DNA of 64,000 nucleotides from Flaccisagitta enflata (Eukaryota; Chaetognatha; Sagittoidea; Aphragmophora): NCBI GenBank assembly GCA_965153355.1, contig OZ231127.1, positions 76,446,001 to 76,510,000 of the forward strand, read 5' to 3'. Shown piece by piece: positions 28,438 to 39,610 of this stretch (position 1 is its first letter; each line of letters starts with the position of its first letter). The notes under the pieces were generated by a model. It saw only the letters and a program-made list of their open reading frames with translations, ran no database searches and was not told where the DNA came from. The position numbers and the translations under genes were made by a program.

Positions 28438-28557
28438 ACTCATAAAGAAAAATTCAGAGAACACAAATTATGGATGTGCTTTAAAAAAGCTTAGTGGGTC
28501 TCACCCGGTCGACACAAGCACGATCAAAGCGAGAAAGAAGGCAAAACAGGACTTCAT
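27618..28557 (-). CDS. Two-exon gene for a secreted six-cysteine (cystine-knot type) peptide precursor
   Basis: Predicted coding parts are 28557-28505 (53 nt) and 27939-27618 (322 nt); 375 nt is 125 codons with the TAG stop. Seen: Met, then a signal-like hydrophobic core of Phe/Ala/Leu/Ile/Val (residues 4-15), a GTGAGA donor, an intron of 565 bp, a CACTCAG acceptor, an acidic propeptide with hexapeptide repeats (residues about 45-98), then cysteines at 99, 106, 112, 113, 118 and 123. The spacing is C-x6-C-x5-CC-x4-C-x4-C. A single Arg precedes the first Cys and fits propeptide cleavage, giving a 26-residue mature peptide. The donor leaves two bases (GG) and exon 2 supplies A, making a Gly codon, so the phase matches. 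Family knowledge: this framework is that of inhibitor-cystine-knot peptides, including many gastropod venom peptides and some non-toxic secreted peptides. Role as an ion-channel ligand is inference. No close family is assigned from the signal sequence. Confidence 0.72.
27699..27878 (-). repeat. 18-bp coding minisatellite in the propeptide (Gly-Ser-Val-Thr/Ala-Asp-x units)
   Basis: Eight in-frame units of six residues on the pattern G-S-V-T/A-D-x (one has Asn for Asp, one Gly for Ser) are bordered by a degenerate unit on each side. The last one, Arg-Ser-Val-Pro-Ile-Arg, ends exactly before the first cysteine. On the plus strand it shows as alternating CATCTGTTACGCTTCC and CCCGGGTCAGCAACGC blocks. 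Unit number probably varies between individuals (inference). Confidence 0.85.
28059..28215. repeat. 81-bp unit, two tandem copies, inside the peptide gene intron
   Basis: The unit begins TGGAAGGTGGTGGTTATGGG at 28061 and recurs 81 bp later with few changes; it contains GTTGAGATAGGC and CATTTAGGGCCAGT. A second locus with the same unit and period is at 36806. Confidence 0.85.
28358..28440. repeat. (AC)n microsatellite in the peptide gene intron
   Basis: About 37 AC units preceded by a CGCGCGAGCGCG stretch of alternating purine and pyrimidine. Such tracts are length-variable and can form left-handed DNA. Confidence 0.95.
28505..28557 (-). CDS. Exon 1 of the cystine-knot peptide gene (signal peptide)
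   Basis: Reading down from the ATG at 28557-28555 gives 17 complete codons: Met-Lys-Ser-Cys, then an uninterrupted run of aromatic and aliphatic residues, then Ser-Thr before the split Gly codon. The donor GT is at 28504-28503 within GGGTGAGAC. Reading through would hit TGA at once, so splicing is required. The bases just before the ATG (TGACTTTCTCAG, then AAG) also resemble a splice acceptor, so a further non-coding 5' exon is possible. Confidence 0.72.
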
Positions 28558-28701
28558 CTTCTGAGAAAGTCACTTGATTCTGGTTAAGGTTTTCTATTAT
28601 GACCGTATGCTTGGATGATATGGGTTCGAAGAGATTGTACCAAGATGTTACTACTTATGATTCAAGGATCGTTCTCGATACATCTCCCGATATGTACTGT
28701 A

Positions 28702-29227
28702 CAGTCAGCGGACAAAACATGATAGGTATATATACCACTCTAATGCTTTTGATCTAACCCACTGATGTTGAACAGAATGCTGTAAATAATAACTGGTTGT
28801 TGAAATTACAGCCGACTGTTCAGTTGCAAAATTGGCAAAAATACAACTTTCACCAAAAAGAATGAGACCTGCAGATTCATAATCCTGATGAAATTCTGAG
28901 AAGTTTGACATGTCACACTTAACACTTTTTGTAAGAAATATTTTTTTTAACATTGCATTATAATAAAATTAGATATTTACAAAAAAAAATTTTTCATAAA
29001 AAGATATATAATGTGACATATCAAACTTCTCAGAACGTCATCAGGATTACGAATCTGCAGGTCTCATTCTATTTGGTGAAAGTTGGATTTTTGCTAACTT
29101 TGTAATTTAACAGCCGGCTGTAATTTCAACAACCAGTTGTTGTTTACAGCATTCTGTTCAACATCAGTGGGTTGGATCAAAACCAACAGAGTGCTATATA
29201 TACCTATTGTGTTTTGTCCACTGACTG
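28702..29227. mobile_element. Tc1-type inverted-repeat element (MITE) with very long arms, upstream of the peptide gene
   Basis: Both ends read CAGTCAGYGGACAAAACA inward. The arms are about 220 bp each (matching blocks include CTGCAGATTCATAATCC and its complement near 29045) around an AT-rich centre of about 85 bp. Left flank is TA, right flank is TG, so the TA duplication may have mutated. No transposase frame remains. The shorter element at 9128 has the same ends. Its left end is 145 bp upstream of the peptide gene ATG. Confidence 0.8.
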
Positions 29228-29267
29228 TGTAAGCATGAAGAAGATTGAGTCAACTACGGCAGGAAAG

Positions 29268-29410
29268 AAGGAAGGAAGGAAGGAAGGAAGGCAGGAAAGA
29301 AGGAAGGGAGGAAGGAAGGAAGGAAGGAAGAAAGAAAGGAAGGGAGGAAGGAAGGAAGGGAGAGAGGAAGGAAGGAAGGAAAGGAGGAAGGAAGGAAGGA
29401 AGGAAGGCAG
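29268..29410. repeat. (GGAA)n, imperfect
   Basis: AAGGAAGG units with occasional GGGAGG; purine-rich sequence continues to about 29560. Confidence 0.93.
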
Positions 29411-30134
29411 AGAAAATATAAAGAAAGAAATAAGAAGAAAAAGAAAAAGAAACAAAAAGAAAGAAGTAGAAGATAATAGGAATAAAGAAGACGAGGAATT
29501 TGAAAAAGAAAAGGGAAAAGGAAAAACAGTAAGAAAGAATGAAGGAAGAGGAAGAACCAAATGGAGAAGAAACGCACCAAATGAGTTCAACTGTGAAATC
29601 ATTTTCTGTTGTTGGAAACTCAATGAAACACCGGAGAGGTGACGGGACTGCAATCTGCGACCAGGATCAGATTAGGGTCACAGTTCACCACATTTGACGC
29701 TGTCAGGTGTAAATTTCTAACCAGTTGCATTTCCTCCTCTTTAAATTATCTTTCCACTAATTTGATTATGAATCATGTAACAATATTACAAAATATAGTA
29801 CTGAACTGGTATCCTTTACAGACAATTCCAATTCTCAGGAGCTCTTTTTAAGACAAAATCAGGACCTAAAACAGGAGTATGATTTTGTCAATATGTACTA
29901 AAAATTTTCACAATTGATTTCTGATAGCGCATTGTATACTAGGCCTTAATGACAAGCATGCCTGGTTGATGGCGGGGGTGCTGTAGCGTGGCTTCACTTC
30001 ATTTAGTTTCACTCATAATTGTAAAATAAGATCAAATCCTGCGCATTGTGACGTCGCAGGTCCAGAGTATCTCTTTTACTGCAAGAGAATAACAATTGAC
30101 GACCTCTGTTCGATGACTCATCTGAAATGAAAGG

Positions 30135-30138
<4 letters not shown>
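29411..30138. other. No gene seen
   Basis: Purine-rich to 29560, then AT-rich unique DNA. Confidence 0.6.
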
Positions 30139-30230
<92 letters not shown>

Positions 30231-30790
30231 TTTTCTAGAAGGTCAGAGGAATCCAAGAAGTTTTCAAGCAAGAAAATGGCGGTGAATTTACGGAATGACT
30301 GGGATAAGGAATAAGGATGACATTTAAAGGAACGTAATGAAGAAGGAGGAAGAGAGGAAGGAGGAAAGAAGGAAAGAGAGAAAGGGGGATGAGAGAAGGG
30401 AGGACAGAGAGGAAGGAGGAGGGGGGACAGAGAGGAAGGAGGACAGAGAGGAAAGAGGACAGAGAGGAAAGAGGACAGAGTGGAAGGAGGAGAGAGAGGA
30501 AGGAGGACAGAGATTAAGGAGAACAGAGAGGAAAGCGGGAAAAGAGAAAGTGGAAAGAGAGGAAGGAGGACGAAGAGGAAGGAGGTCAGAGGGGATGGAG
30601 GACAGAGTGGAAGGAAGAGAGGATGGAGGGAAAGAAGAGATAGAAGAGAGAGTGGAAGGGGGAAGAGAAGATTTAGGAAGAAGGGAGGGAGAAATTGAGG
30701 AAGGAGGAAAAGAGAAGGAGGTATGAAGAAGGAAGGAAGGATGTAGGGAAGACAGAGGAAGGGTAGACGAGGAAAGTGAAAGCGAAGATG
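30139..30790. repeat. (GA)n then GGA-rich purine tract
   Basis: (GA)n 30139-30227; 30335-30770 is almost all purine on plus, with GGACAGAGAGGAAGGA units of 14-16 bp. Confidence 0.93.
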
Positions 30791-30937
30791 AAAGAGAAAA
30801 AAATAATGAGGACGGAGAAGAGGTCGGAGGAAAGGGGGAGGAAGAAGCGGTTAGGAAAAAAACGAAATACAGTCGTAGGCAGGGGTAAGATAATGAGCAG
30901 AAAAATAAGAAGAGGACTAAACAAGTCATCCAAGGAT

Positions 30938-31524
30938 TGCACATGGTCAGCGATACCCGATGCCCTGCTTGGAGTGATCAGCTGAAGAGTTGGAGTGAGA
31001 GCAGGGCAGCGGCCCCAAAGGGCCGATGTCCTGTAGGACACAGGGGTGAATTTCCTTACATCCTGAGAAGGCATATAATATTTCAAGCCTTTGGGGCAAT
31101 TTTCCATGATATTCAATAGGATTTATGTATTTTCTACAATTCATTGTCAATTTTCTATGTTATTCAATGAGAATTCCTTTTTTTTTTTTTTTCAATTTTC
31201 CATGTTATCCAATTGCTATTCTTCTTTTTTTTTTTCATTTTTTGTTCATTTTCCATTTTATCAGATGGAAAATGTGCATTTTTCTGTTGTTTGTAAATTT
31301 TCCGTATCATTCAAAAGGAAGTTTGCAAGTTGTCATTTTCCCATGTTATTCAATGGGAAGTTTGCATTTTGTCATTTTCCCATGTTATTCAATAGAGATT
31401 TGAGAATTTAGAAGTTTCGGAGGGGGGGACGTACGGACGGACGGACGGACGTACATACGGATGGACGTAAGGAAATTCACCCCTGTGTCCCACAGGACAT
31501 CGGCCCTTTGGGGCCGCTGCCCAA
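30938..31524. mobile_element. Subfamily E inverted pair around a minisatellite, second locus
   Basis: Left arm 31005-31062 (GGCAGCGGCCCCAAAGGGCC, then TGTCCTGTAGGACA) is repeated inverted at 31466-31522, next to a (GGAC)n run at 31428-31465. The block 30938-31000 matches the complement of about 18510-18600 at the other locus. The core, 31097-31400, is a different repeat, with units of 40-50 bp on TTTTCCCATGTTATTCAATG. Confidence 0.65.
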
Positions 31525-31791
31525 AAAAGGAAGAGGAAAAAGGAGAAGGAGAAGGAAAAAAAGGCGCTGTAGATGATGATGCGGGCAGTAAGTAAATCAA
31601 AAGAGAACTGTAGCATTGATGCTACAAAAATTTTCCATCATTATCCAATGGCAAAATGACTAGAGTGTGAAGTTTTGGGGAGAAGTCCTCACAAGAAACG
31701 ATTTGGTCAATCTGTTTCGAATCGAAAGGTTCCAGGACAGGAGTCGGTGTTCATCATTAACTTGATTACTTCTGCTTTTTGTCTTGTTTAG

Positions 31792-31849
31792 ACTCATCGA
31801 GAACCTCAAGGAGATGATGCGGAAATCTTGGCGCCAACAGCAAGAGAAG
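31792..31849 (+). other. Exon-like island 1 (uncertain)
   Basis: A T-rich tract ending TTGTCTTGTTTAG, 58 bp, then GTGAGG. One frame reads Leu-Ile-Glu-Asn-Leu-Lys-Glu-Met-Met-Arg-Lys-Ser-Trp-Arg-Gln, which looks like a helical segment. A second frame is also open, so coding is not proven. Confidence 0.3.
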
Positions 31850-32392
31850 GTGAGGCGGAAACAGTGGCGCCCAAAAATCAATGACGACACTCGAAAATGA
31901 CGTCAACAGAGACAAATGAGTAAGTTCATGCTGCCTTGTGAATAGTCGATCGGACTGTCTAGGTGTGACGTAACACCTTAACATAAGGTCGTGTCTGCCT
32001 GTGTCTTAATCGTCTAGTGTCTCTCGAGCTAACAATTCAATCATGATGATTTTCAGATCCATAGATAGTTGGGAAAAAAATCGAAAAACGTTTTTCGATT
32101 TTTTGAGTTTCGCTTAGGAATTAATTTTTTCCATTTTCGCTTGGGATGTTTTGAGGAAGTTGAGTCACGACTAGGCTCGCCCGAGGCTGGGGTTGAAATT
32201 GGTAGAGGGTGAAAGAGGGCACTTTTTTACACCTTCTGGAAAAAAGCAGGGCACTGTCGGACCAATACTTTAGGCGCTATGAATTTTTTAATCTTTTTTT
32301 ATTTTTTCACATTTTCCGCATTTTTCTCAAAGATCTTTATTTTTCATCGATCTCAATTTTGAGCCCTAAATAACTATAAAAATGAGTTCAGC

Positions 32393-32994
32393 AGAGGGCA
32401 GAGGGAGGGAGGAGAGGAAGGAAGGAGAGGAGGAGAGAGAGGAAGAGAGGGAGGAAGGAGAGGGAGGGAGGGATAGGGAGGTGGGAGAAGGAGTAAGGGG
32501 GGGGGAGAGGGAGGGAGAGGGGAAGGAGGGAGGGAGAGGGAGGGAGGGAGGGAGAGGGAGAGTAGGAGAAAGAGGGAGGGGGAGGAAAAGGAAGGAAATA
32601 GAGAGTGGGAGGGAGGGACAGAGACAGAGAGAGAGGAGGGTGAGGGGAGGGAAAAGAAGGGAGAGGGAGAGAGGGAGGGAGGGGTAGGGGAGGGAGAGAT
32701 TGAGGGAGGGAGAGAGGGAGAGAGAGGTGAGGAGGGGAAAGGGAGGGAGAGAGAGGGAGGGAGAGGGAGAGGGGAGAGGGAGGAGAGGGAGGGGAGAGTG
32801 AGAGAGGGAGGGAGAGTGGAGGGGAGAGCAAGAGGAGGGTGGAAGGGGAGAGAGAGGGAGAGGAGGGAGGGAGAGGGAGGAAGGGAGGGAGAGGGAGGAA
32901 GGGAGAGAGAGAGGGAGGGAGGGAGAGAGGAAGGGGGAGGGAAGGAGAGAGGGAGGGAGCACGGGAGGGAGACAGAGAGAGAGAGGGTGAGAGT

Positions 32995-33084
<90 letters not shown>
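32393..33084. repeat. 600-bp GGGAGA purine tract then (CA)n
   Basis: 32393-32990 is almost pure purine on plus with GGGAGGGAGAGGGAGG variants; (CA)n 32998-33084. Long frames here are compositional. Confidence 0.95.
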
Positions 33085-33087
<3 letters not shown>

Positions 33088-33376
33088 CAGCCCTTACGAT
33101 TTTTTCCGGTCGGCGAGAGCCGCCTTTACTGGTAACCTTCAGCTTTTCTGATGTTTACATTCTGATGTTAACATTCATCATTTCTATCGTTTACAATTAT
33201 CCGCAATATTCGTTGAAGCATGCAGTTAGTTCAAGACATACAAAGGACTCCTTTTAAAGGTTCAGCAGATGCTGCCAAATTCCATTTGTGTGATGAGTCT
33301 TGAAACTCCAAATAAGGAAAAGAGGAAGCAACAAGTTCGTCTCATCGCATCACCAACCAAGTGGAAAAATGTAACC

Positions 33377-33380
<4 letters not shown>

Positions 33381-33443
<63 letters not shown>
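33381..33443. repeat. (CT)n
   Basis: Perfect run of about 31 units. Confidence 0.98.
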
Positions 33444-33448
<5 letters not shown>

Positions 33449-33921
33449 TAGTGGTTCCTGGATCCATTACAATGGCCGTTGCCATCATTGGTCGCCTTTG
33501 ATGGTTCGAGTCTGCTTGATACAATCACCAACAGATCGCTTCTGACACAAACGTCGTCAGTGATGGTTTTAACGCGGTCGCGTGCTCTGCTGACTGTACG
33601 CGTTTTTATGGTGGATACATCTATTGGTTTACTTGTTGCATGTGTGACTCTCTAGTCAGTGGCGTTGTAACGTCAGTTGTGGTTAATGCAAGTGTTAGTT
33701 TTGCTTGGAATTTCTGTTTACTTTTTTGTTGTAGCTCACTAAGAATACACCATCTGTCCTATTGTACCCGTACGGACCAACGGCACAATGACTTATGATG
33801 GTAGAGTGTCTCTTATAACTTAACTCGATGGATTCAATGGAATCTATTTTATGGGAGGTGCCACATTAAGGGGAATTGTAATATGGTAAAAATGTGTGAT
33901 GTTTTACTTAACCTTCCTCAG

Positions 33922-34008
33922 ATGAATGATATGGACAAAGAGGAGGACCAACACCGGCTGTCATGGCACAAACAGATACAGTTGCAGAAGCTGTGATGGA
34001 GTTAAAGG
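33922..34008 (+). other. Exon-like island 2 (uncertain)
   Basis: Acceptor-like ACTTAACCTTCCTCAG, 87 bp, donor-like GGGTAAGAA. Frame 1 reads Met-Asn-Asp-Met-Asp-Lys-Glu-Glu-Asp and stops at TGA inside. Another frame has a start at 33963 (Met-Ala-Gln-Thr-Asp-Thr) and stays open through the donor. Which, if either, is used is unclear. Confidence 0.28.
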
Positions 34009-34151
34009 GTAAGAAAAGAATAGAGAGAGAAAACTATCTGGTCTTCCGCGGAGAAGTTCTGGAGTCATTACGGGGAGTCAACGGTCCAGAAACAAACGCG
34101 AAATGAGAACAAAGGCGGTGCAACGGAAGGCGAGGGCGTCTGAAACAACGC

Positions 34152-34610
<459 letters not shown>

Positions 34611-35826
34611 CTCAAAGGCGAAAACGGAAAGGAATAGAAAAAGAAAAGAACTCAAAACTCGCGAAGGAGAAAAAAAAGACATAAAAAGCGAAAAACAAAA
34701 AAAGCCATTAAGGACAAACATTTGGACAACATGGAAAACGTTCAAAACCGAGTCAAAAATCCATTTAGCAGTCGGAGGACCACGAGGCCACGACTACGAC
34801 CATATGTGTCGCGTGAGGGACTGAAGACGAGGACATACAGGGAAAGACGGTAGAGGGCGTGAGGGCAAGAGAGTGCAGAGAAAGTTGGAAGATAGAGTAT
34901 CAAAGAACGACTATTCTTAACATTTGTCCGCGAAGTTTCTTGGTAGACTCTTGGTCGTCGCGATGGTGTCGCGTGATGATGACAACTTGAGCATCCCATC
35001 ATTTGTTTGAGTTGGAGTGCAGATAATTTCGCAAAGTCGTTTGTCTCTTTCGTCTCGCTCGGCTATCGCGAGTCCTGGGTTCCTGACACCTGCTTCGCCT
35101 CCGGTTGGTGGTCGCTATTCAAGAGAAAAGGCTTTTTCATACTGGCTGAATACAAATAATTCTGGCTGATTGATTCGTCGTTCAAATCAAGTAAAAGTGT
35201 TCTTGACGCTATTGAGCATTAAATCCAATCCAATCCAAAAAAGGCTGGATTTGTGGCAAAGGATGTTGATTCTGGAGCAGCGCGCGACGCGCAACGCGCA
35301 GCGACAATGTACATGAGAAATCAAGCTGTATGGGGAGGAATTGAGACGATTGAGTATCAAAACCTGATTTGCATAATGCGGTTTTAAGATTTCCGTTTCT
35401 TTAAATGGGAGGAATTAGAACTAGAGTCAACTGCAATCAAGGCTCGTTGAATTTTACTGCATTTACTTGGCTAAGAAGAATTATGGAACACTAACAGTTC
35501 TTGAAAGTAATCAGTTTAGTTTTGAACGTTGTTGGCTTTAACAATGAAAAGATGACAGTTTTTGGATTAAGTAATAAACAAAACATTCATGGTTGTGATC
35601 GTATGTTCTTAATTCCCGTCTCAACGCAAAGCGGGTGTATGACGCTTGAAAGTTGAAACGACAAGTGGTCAGGCGGAGCTCCTGAGGTTTGGGGAACAAG
35701 TTATCTCCCTAAATTCTAATGAGAATGGCATATAAAGAGCAAAAGGCTGGGAAATGGATAACCATATGCATGGAAAAACTTGATTTGAACGACGAATCAA
35801 TTAGCCAGAATCATTTTTTCTTTCAG

Positions 35827-35933
35827 GGGGACAGACAAGATACAGATCATGGTGGACAACGACTTACAACGGTTGTCCAAAGTGCTTTCCCGGGAATTCC
35901 CCAATTCTTCTATAACATGATCAACTTCATCTT
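35827..35933 (+). other. Exon-like island 3 (uncertain)
   Basis: ATTTTTTCTTTCAG acceptor-like site followed by a frame Thr-Asp-Lys-Ile-Gln-Ile-Met-Val-Asp-Asn-Asp-Leu-Gln-Arg-Leu that ends at TGA about 90 bp later. Two other frames are also open for tens of codons. Confidence 0.25.
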
Positions 35934-36120
35934 TAGTCACGTGCACGCGACTCTACCACCCACTCTGTCCGTCCGTCCGTCCGTCCGTAACACTTTGCTT
36001 TTTTGGCGTTTATGGGCGGTTTTGGGGTTACAGCTGCTGCCCTACTGCTTGGTTGGTCTATTTATTCACTGCCCCTGCCCACCCGCATGCGACTTGGGTA
36101 GCCGTGTATCCGGCCTTGTC
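35933..36120 (-). mobile_element. Hairpin-ended (CCGT)n element, subfamily B
   Basis: AGTCACGTGCACGCGACT, (CCGT)n, a diverged middle, GCCCCTGCCCACCCGCATGC, then GCCGTGTATCCGGCCTTGTC. Confidence 0.8.
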
Positions 36121-36214
36121 CTATCTCTACCACCCATTCAGGCCATTGTCACTCTTCTGTCGTCCTCTCAGTATTTCACCTGGCAACTTCTTTCCCTTTC
36201 ACCTCTGTCTATGT

Positions 36215-36345
<131 letters not shown>

Positions 36346-36803
36346 CTCCCTCACCGGTGTGACGTTGTTGTTCGTCTGTCGTGCATTTTTCCAATCTGGA
36401 GGCGACCTCGACTCTTCCTTTCTTTCCTTGTTTTCCTTTTCTTTTTCACATCTTTTTCCTTCTTTGCCTCCTTTTTCTTTCCTTTAACTTCTCTTCTTTC
36501 TATTCCTTCTTTTTCTCCTTGCTTTTGCCGTGTTGTCATTCTAGAAGACCATTGAAGCGTGAGTTTGTTATCTCGCTTTTCTCCGCCGCTTTTCCCAACC
36601 GCTTTCCATCGCTATTCCACCGTCGTTCTCCGCTTTTGGGGCAGTGGCCTCAAACATGGTATATCCAATTCCTTTACCCCCTTCTTTTGTATTCGCTCCT
36701 TCTACTTGTTCATCCAGCGGACCAGTTTTAGAGCAAGCTAGTCTAAAAGTCAAAATCCCAACCGTATGGCTTGATTTTTCATCTTGGCACCCGGACTCTC
36801 GAG

Positions 36804-36960
36804 GGTGGAAGGTGGTGGTTAACGGTGGATATAGTTGAGATAGGCCTAGGAGCTTGATAGGTGGCCAATTAGGGCCAGTGTGAGGGTGAAAGGTGATGGT
36901 TATGGGTGCATATAGTTGAGATAGGCCTAGTAGCTTGATAGGTGGCCAATTAGGGCTCTC
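36804..36960. repeat. 81-bp unit, two tandem copies, second locus
   Basis: TGGAAGGTGGTGGTTAACGG at 36806 and TGAAAGGTGATGGTTATGGG at 36887 start two units that match the intronic pair at 28061 and 28142. Confidence 0.85.
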
Positions 36961-38560
36961 TGGGCTTGAAGTTCAGAAGGTCTAATCCTCCAACCAGAAA
37001 ACAGAGACTTTCAGTTTTACTTATCTTTGCTTAAGACGGCAAATATTTGGAGGAAAATGAAGTGTTTCACCATACTTTTTGCATCATTATCAGGACAATA
37101 ATAAAGCTGGAATGCTTTCAGTGGACAAATTGTCTCTAAAGATACTTGGTGCATACAATTTTATCATATTCTGACCTAAAATGTAATTTGAACCACGCAA
37201 TTCACATGAAAAAAAGGCGGAAAATGATGATTTTTTAGTGAATTTCTGCTTACACTTTTTCTGATTTTCTTTGGTCGAAATTCTAAGAAAGCCACACACA
37301 AGGAAATTTTGCATTTTGGAAAACATAGTTCTCTCTGTAATCGATTTGGGAAGAGAGCTATGTTCTTGGTTTTTGCATTTTGTCATTCTCTATGCAAATT
37401 TAGAATTTCGACCAGCCCCCTATCAGTGACCAAAAATAAAAAAAAGTAGAAATTTTCAATAATTTTTTTAAGTATCATTGGCTAAACTTGGTCCTCTTGC
37501 TAAATGAATGCAAATTTTTCTTTTGAATATTGTTACTGACCATTATGGTCCCTCCTTTCTCTTGTTTTTGCATTTTCATTTATTCATTTTTTTCTATTTT
37601 GACCTTCTTTGAAACACAAATGTTGGCTTCGGAGGGACGCCGTCTTAACAAATGCTTCTTGCTTCAAGAAGCAACGAGTACTACTGAAACATCTCACGTG
37701 CATTTTTGCGATTTTTTCCTTCTTTTTCGCTTTTCCTCTTGGAGGGCCTCAGCCGCCTCAGCTTTGCACCACGGCGGAGACAACGACAGGAGATGAGCGA
37801 AAACGCTCAATAGCGGCTCAACGGGCGCGCGTATCAGTCTCTGCGTGCGCGCGTATCAGTCTCTCTTGGCGTGTGCAATGTGCACGCAGAGGATGCGCAT
37901 GCGAACGTGAATGCATGTGGATTATGGTATGTAAAAGACATCCGAGATAGATATAACCCATCTGAGTCCAATCAGGCTCCTAGCCCCCATATCAGAGGTG
38001 AAATAACAACTTTGGCCTGTTGACTAGCTGTTTGACACAAAAAAATTGAGTATTTAACAAAACCCAGGTAGCACTAGTCAGTTGAAGTCAAGGCCTAAAC
38101 GCAGCAAAATGACTTGAAAATTGTATACTATGAACATAGGCCGTTTTCAACCGAGGGGTGAAAAGAGATGAAAAAATAGATTTAAAAAATTGAATGAATC
38201 AGTGCTAAATCCATAAAACCTCACAAAATAAAAATTTATCATTAGATGATTGTATTCTATGACAGTTACAGCAAATTTATGTAAGACAAATCCTACGCCT
38301 TTGTCATACTATATGAAATTCTAATTTACTGCAATATGCAAATGAGCTTTTTGTCAATGCTCATTAGACTTGCAAGTGCGGTAAAAGGTAAATTTTAAAC
38401 TGATATGTGTTCATCACAATTAGAAAGGAAATATTCTATACCAATCTTCAATATGTACACTATTCTATATAAATGACTGGTCCAAATTTAGATACATTTT
38501 TGTATTAAGATAAGAGGTTTTGTCCAGCCATCAGTCTATCCAATCGGGAAAATTCTGTAG

Positions 38561-38561
<1 letters not shown>
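36961..38561. other. No gene seen
   Basis: AT-rich unique DNA, except for a 22-bp duplication (GCGCGCGTATCAGTCTCT) at 37826-37865 in a CpG-rich patch. Confidence 0.6.

Positions 38562-38650
<89 letters not shown>
38562..38650. repeat. (CT)n
   Basis: Perfect run of about 44 units. Confidence 0.98.
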
Positions 38651-38652
<2 letters not shown>

Positions 38653-38689
38653 CTTTCACTCCTCCTACCCCTTTCACTCTTTTTTTTAG

Positions 38690-38879
38690 ATGCGGACACG
38701 CAACTCTTTTAGAGGCTTGGTCAGTCTGTTGGTCCAGTAGTCCGTTTGTCCATCGGTCCATCGGTCCATGATGATTGAGTTGAAAAGTGGAAAAATGAGT
38801 GGGGTTTGGGGTGTGGATGGGGGTTGGATGCCCCTGCCTACCTGTCCTCACCAATATTGTGACCCTGTATCACTTGTTG
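38690..38879 (-). mobile_element. Hairpin-ended (CCGT)n element, subfamily A
   Basis: Same order as the 10149 copy, with the repeat run degraded to GGTCCATC units and the core as GCCCCTGCCTACCTGTCC. A subfamily B copy follows 60 bp later in the same orientation. Confidence 0.75.
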
Positions 38880-38939
38880 CTAAGCTAGAGCTGTGAACGT
38901 ACCTATTTTGATGAAAATGGTGACCAAATTGAAGGTTTT

Positions 38940-39135
38940 TAGTCGCGCGCATGCAACTCCACAACCTGCTTTGTCCGTTGGTTGGTAAGTTGGTTGGTTG
39001 CTTGGTCGGTCACACTAATTTTTTTATGATTTTTTTCTTTGACCTCACTGCTCCTGCCCAAATGACCTGGTGACCTCAAATATGGCCCCTGGCCACCTGC
39101 AAGCAACTTTGGTAGCCGTGTATCCAGCCTTGTTT
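38940..39135 (-). mobile_element. Hairpin-ended (CCGT)n element, subfamily B
   Basis: Same order as the 52050 copy; the repeat run is now GGTTGGTAAGTTGGTTGG. The far hairpin is GCCGTGTATCCAGC with CTTGTTT. Confidence 0.8.
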
Positions 39136-39610
39136 TTATACATCTTACTTTGCGAATAAAACTGGCAAATGCACCAGATGTGGTAAACAACTTGGTCAAA
39201 GTGCTGATTCTAAACCATATCAAGGTCAATTACACAGGTCTAGATATTGGTGTGTGGATGCGTTGGTGGGTCAAGCTGCCACTAACATTGATTTTGCCAG
39301 AGGATTGTATCTGGGCCCTAAAGTGGCGGTGGTGCATCAAAATATTGATCTTTTTTTTTCTTTTATTGTAGATCCCCACCCAAAAACTTTTGAATTAGCA
39401 TATGGAACTATCTATCCGTCAGTCCTTTGGTCTGTTACCCTTTCATTGGATAGTGTTGATTTTCAACTTGCGTTTAAGTCTATTAAGATTATGCAGTTGA
39501 GTGTTTAGGTTGGGGGTAGGCGAGGTTCTATGCCATAGCCCTGTTACCTGCATTGCTTGTCTACCCATTAAGGCCAAAAATGTTTGAGATGGGTCCTGAA
39601 TGAAGCAATA

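Noticed and set aside
33440-33530. GTTCGA word suggesting a tRNA T-arm
   Set aside because: No acceptor stem, anticodon arm or A box at the right distances.
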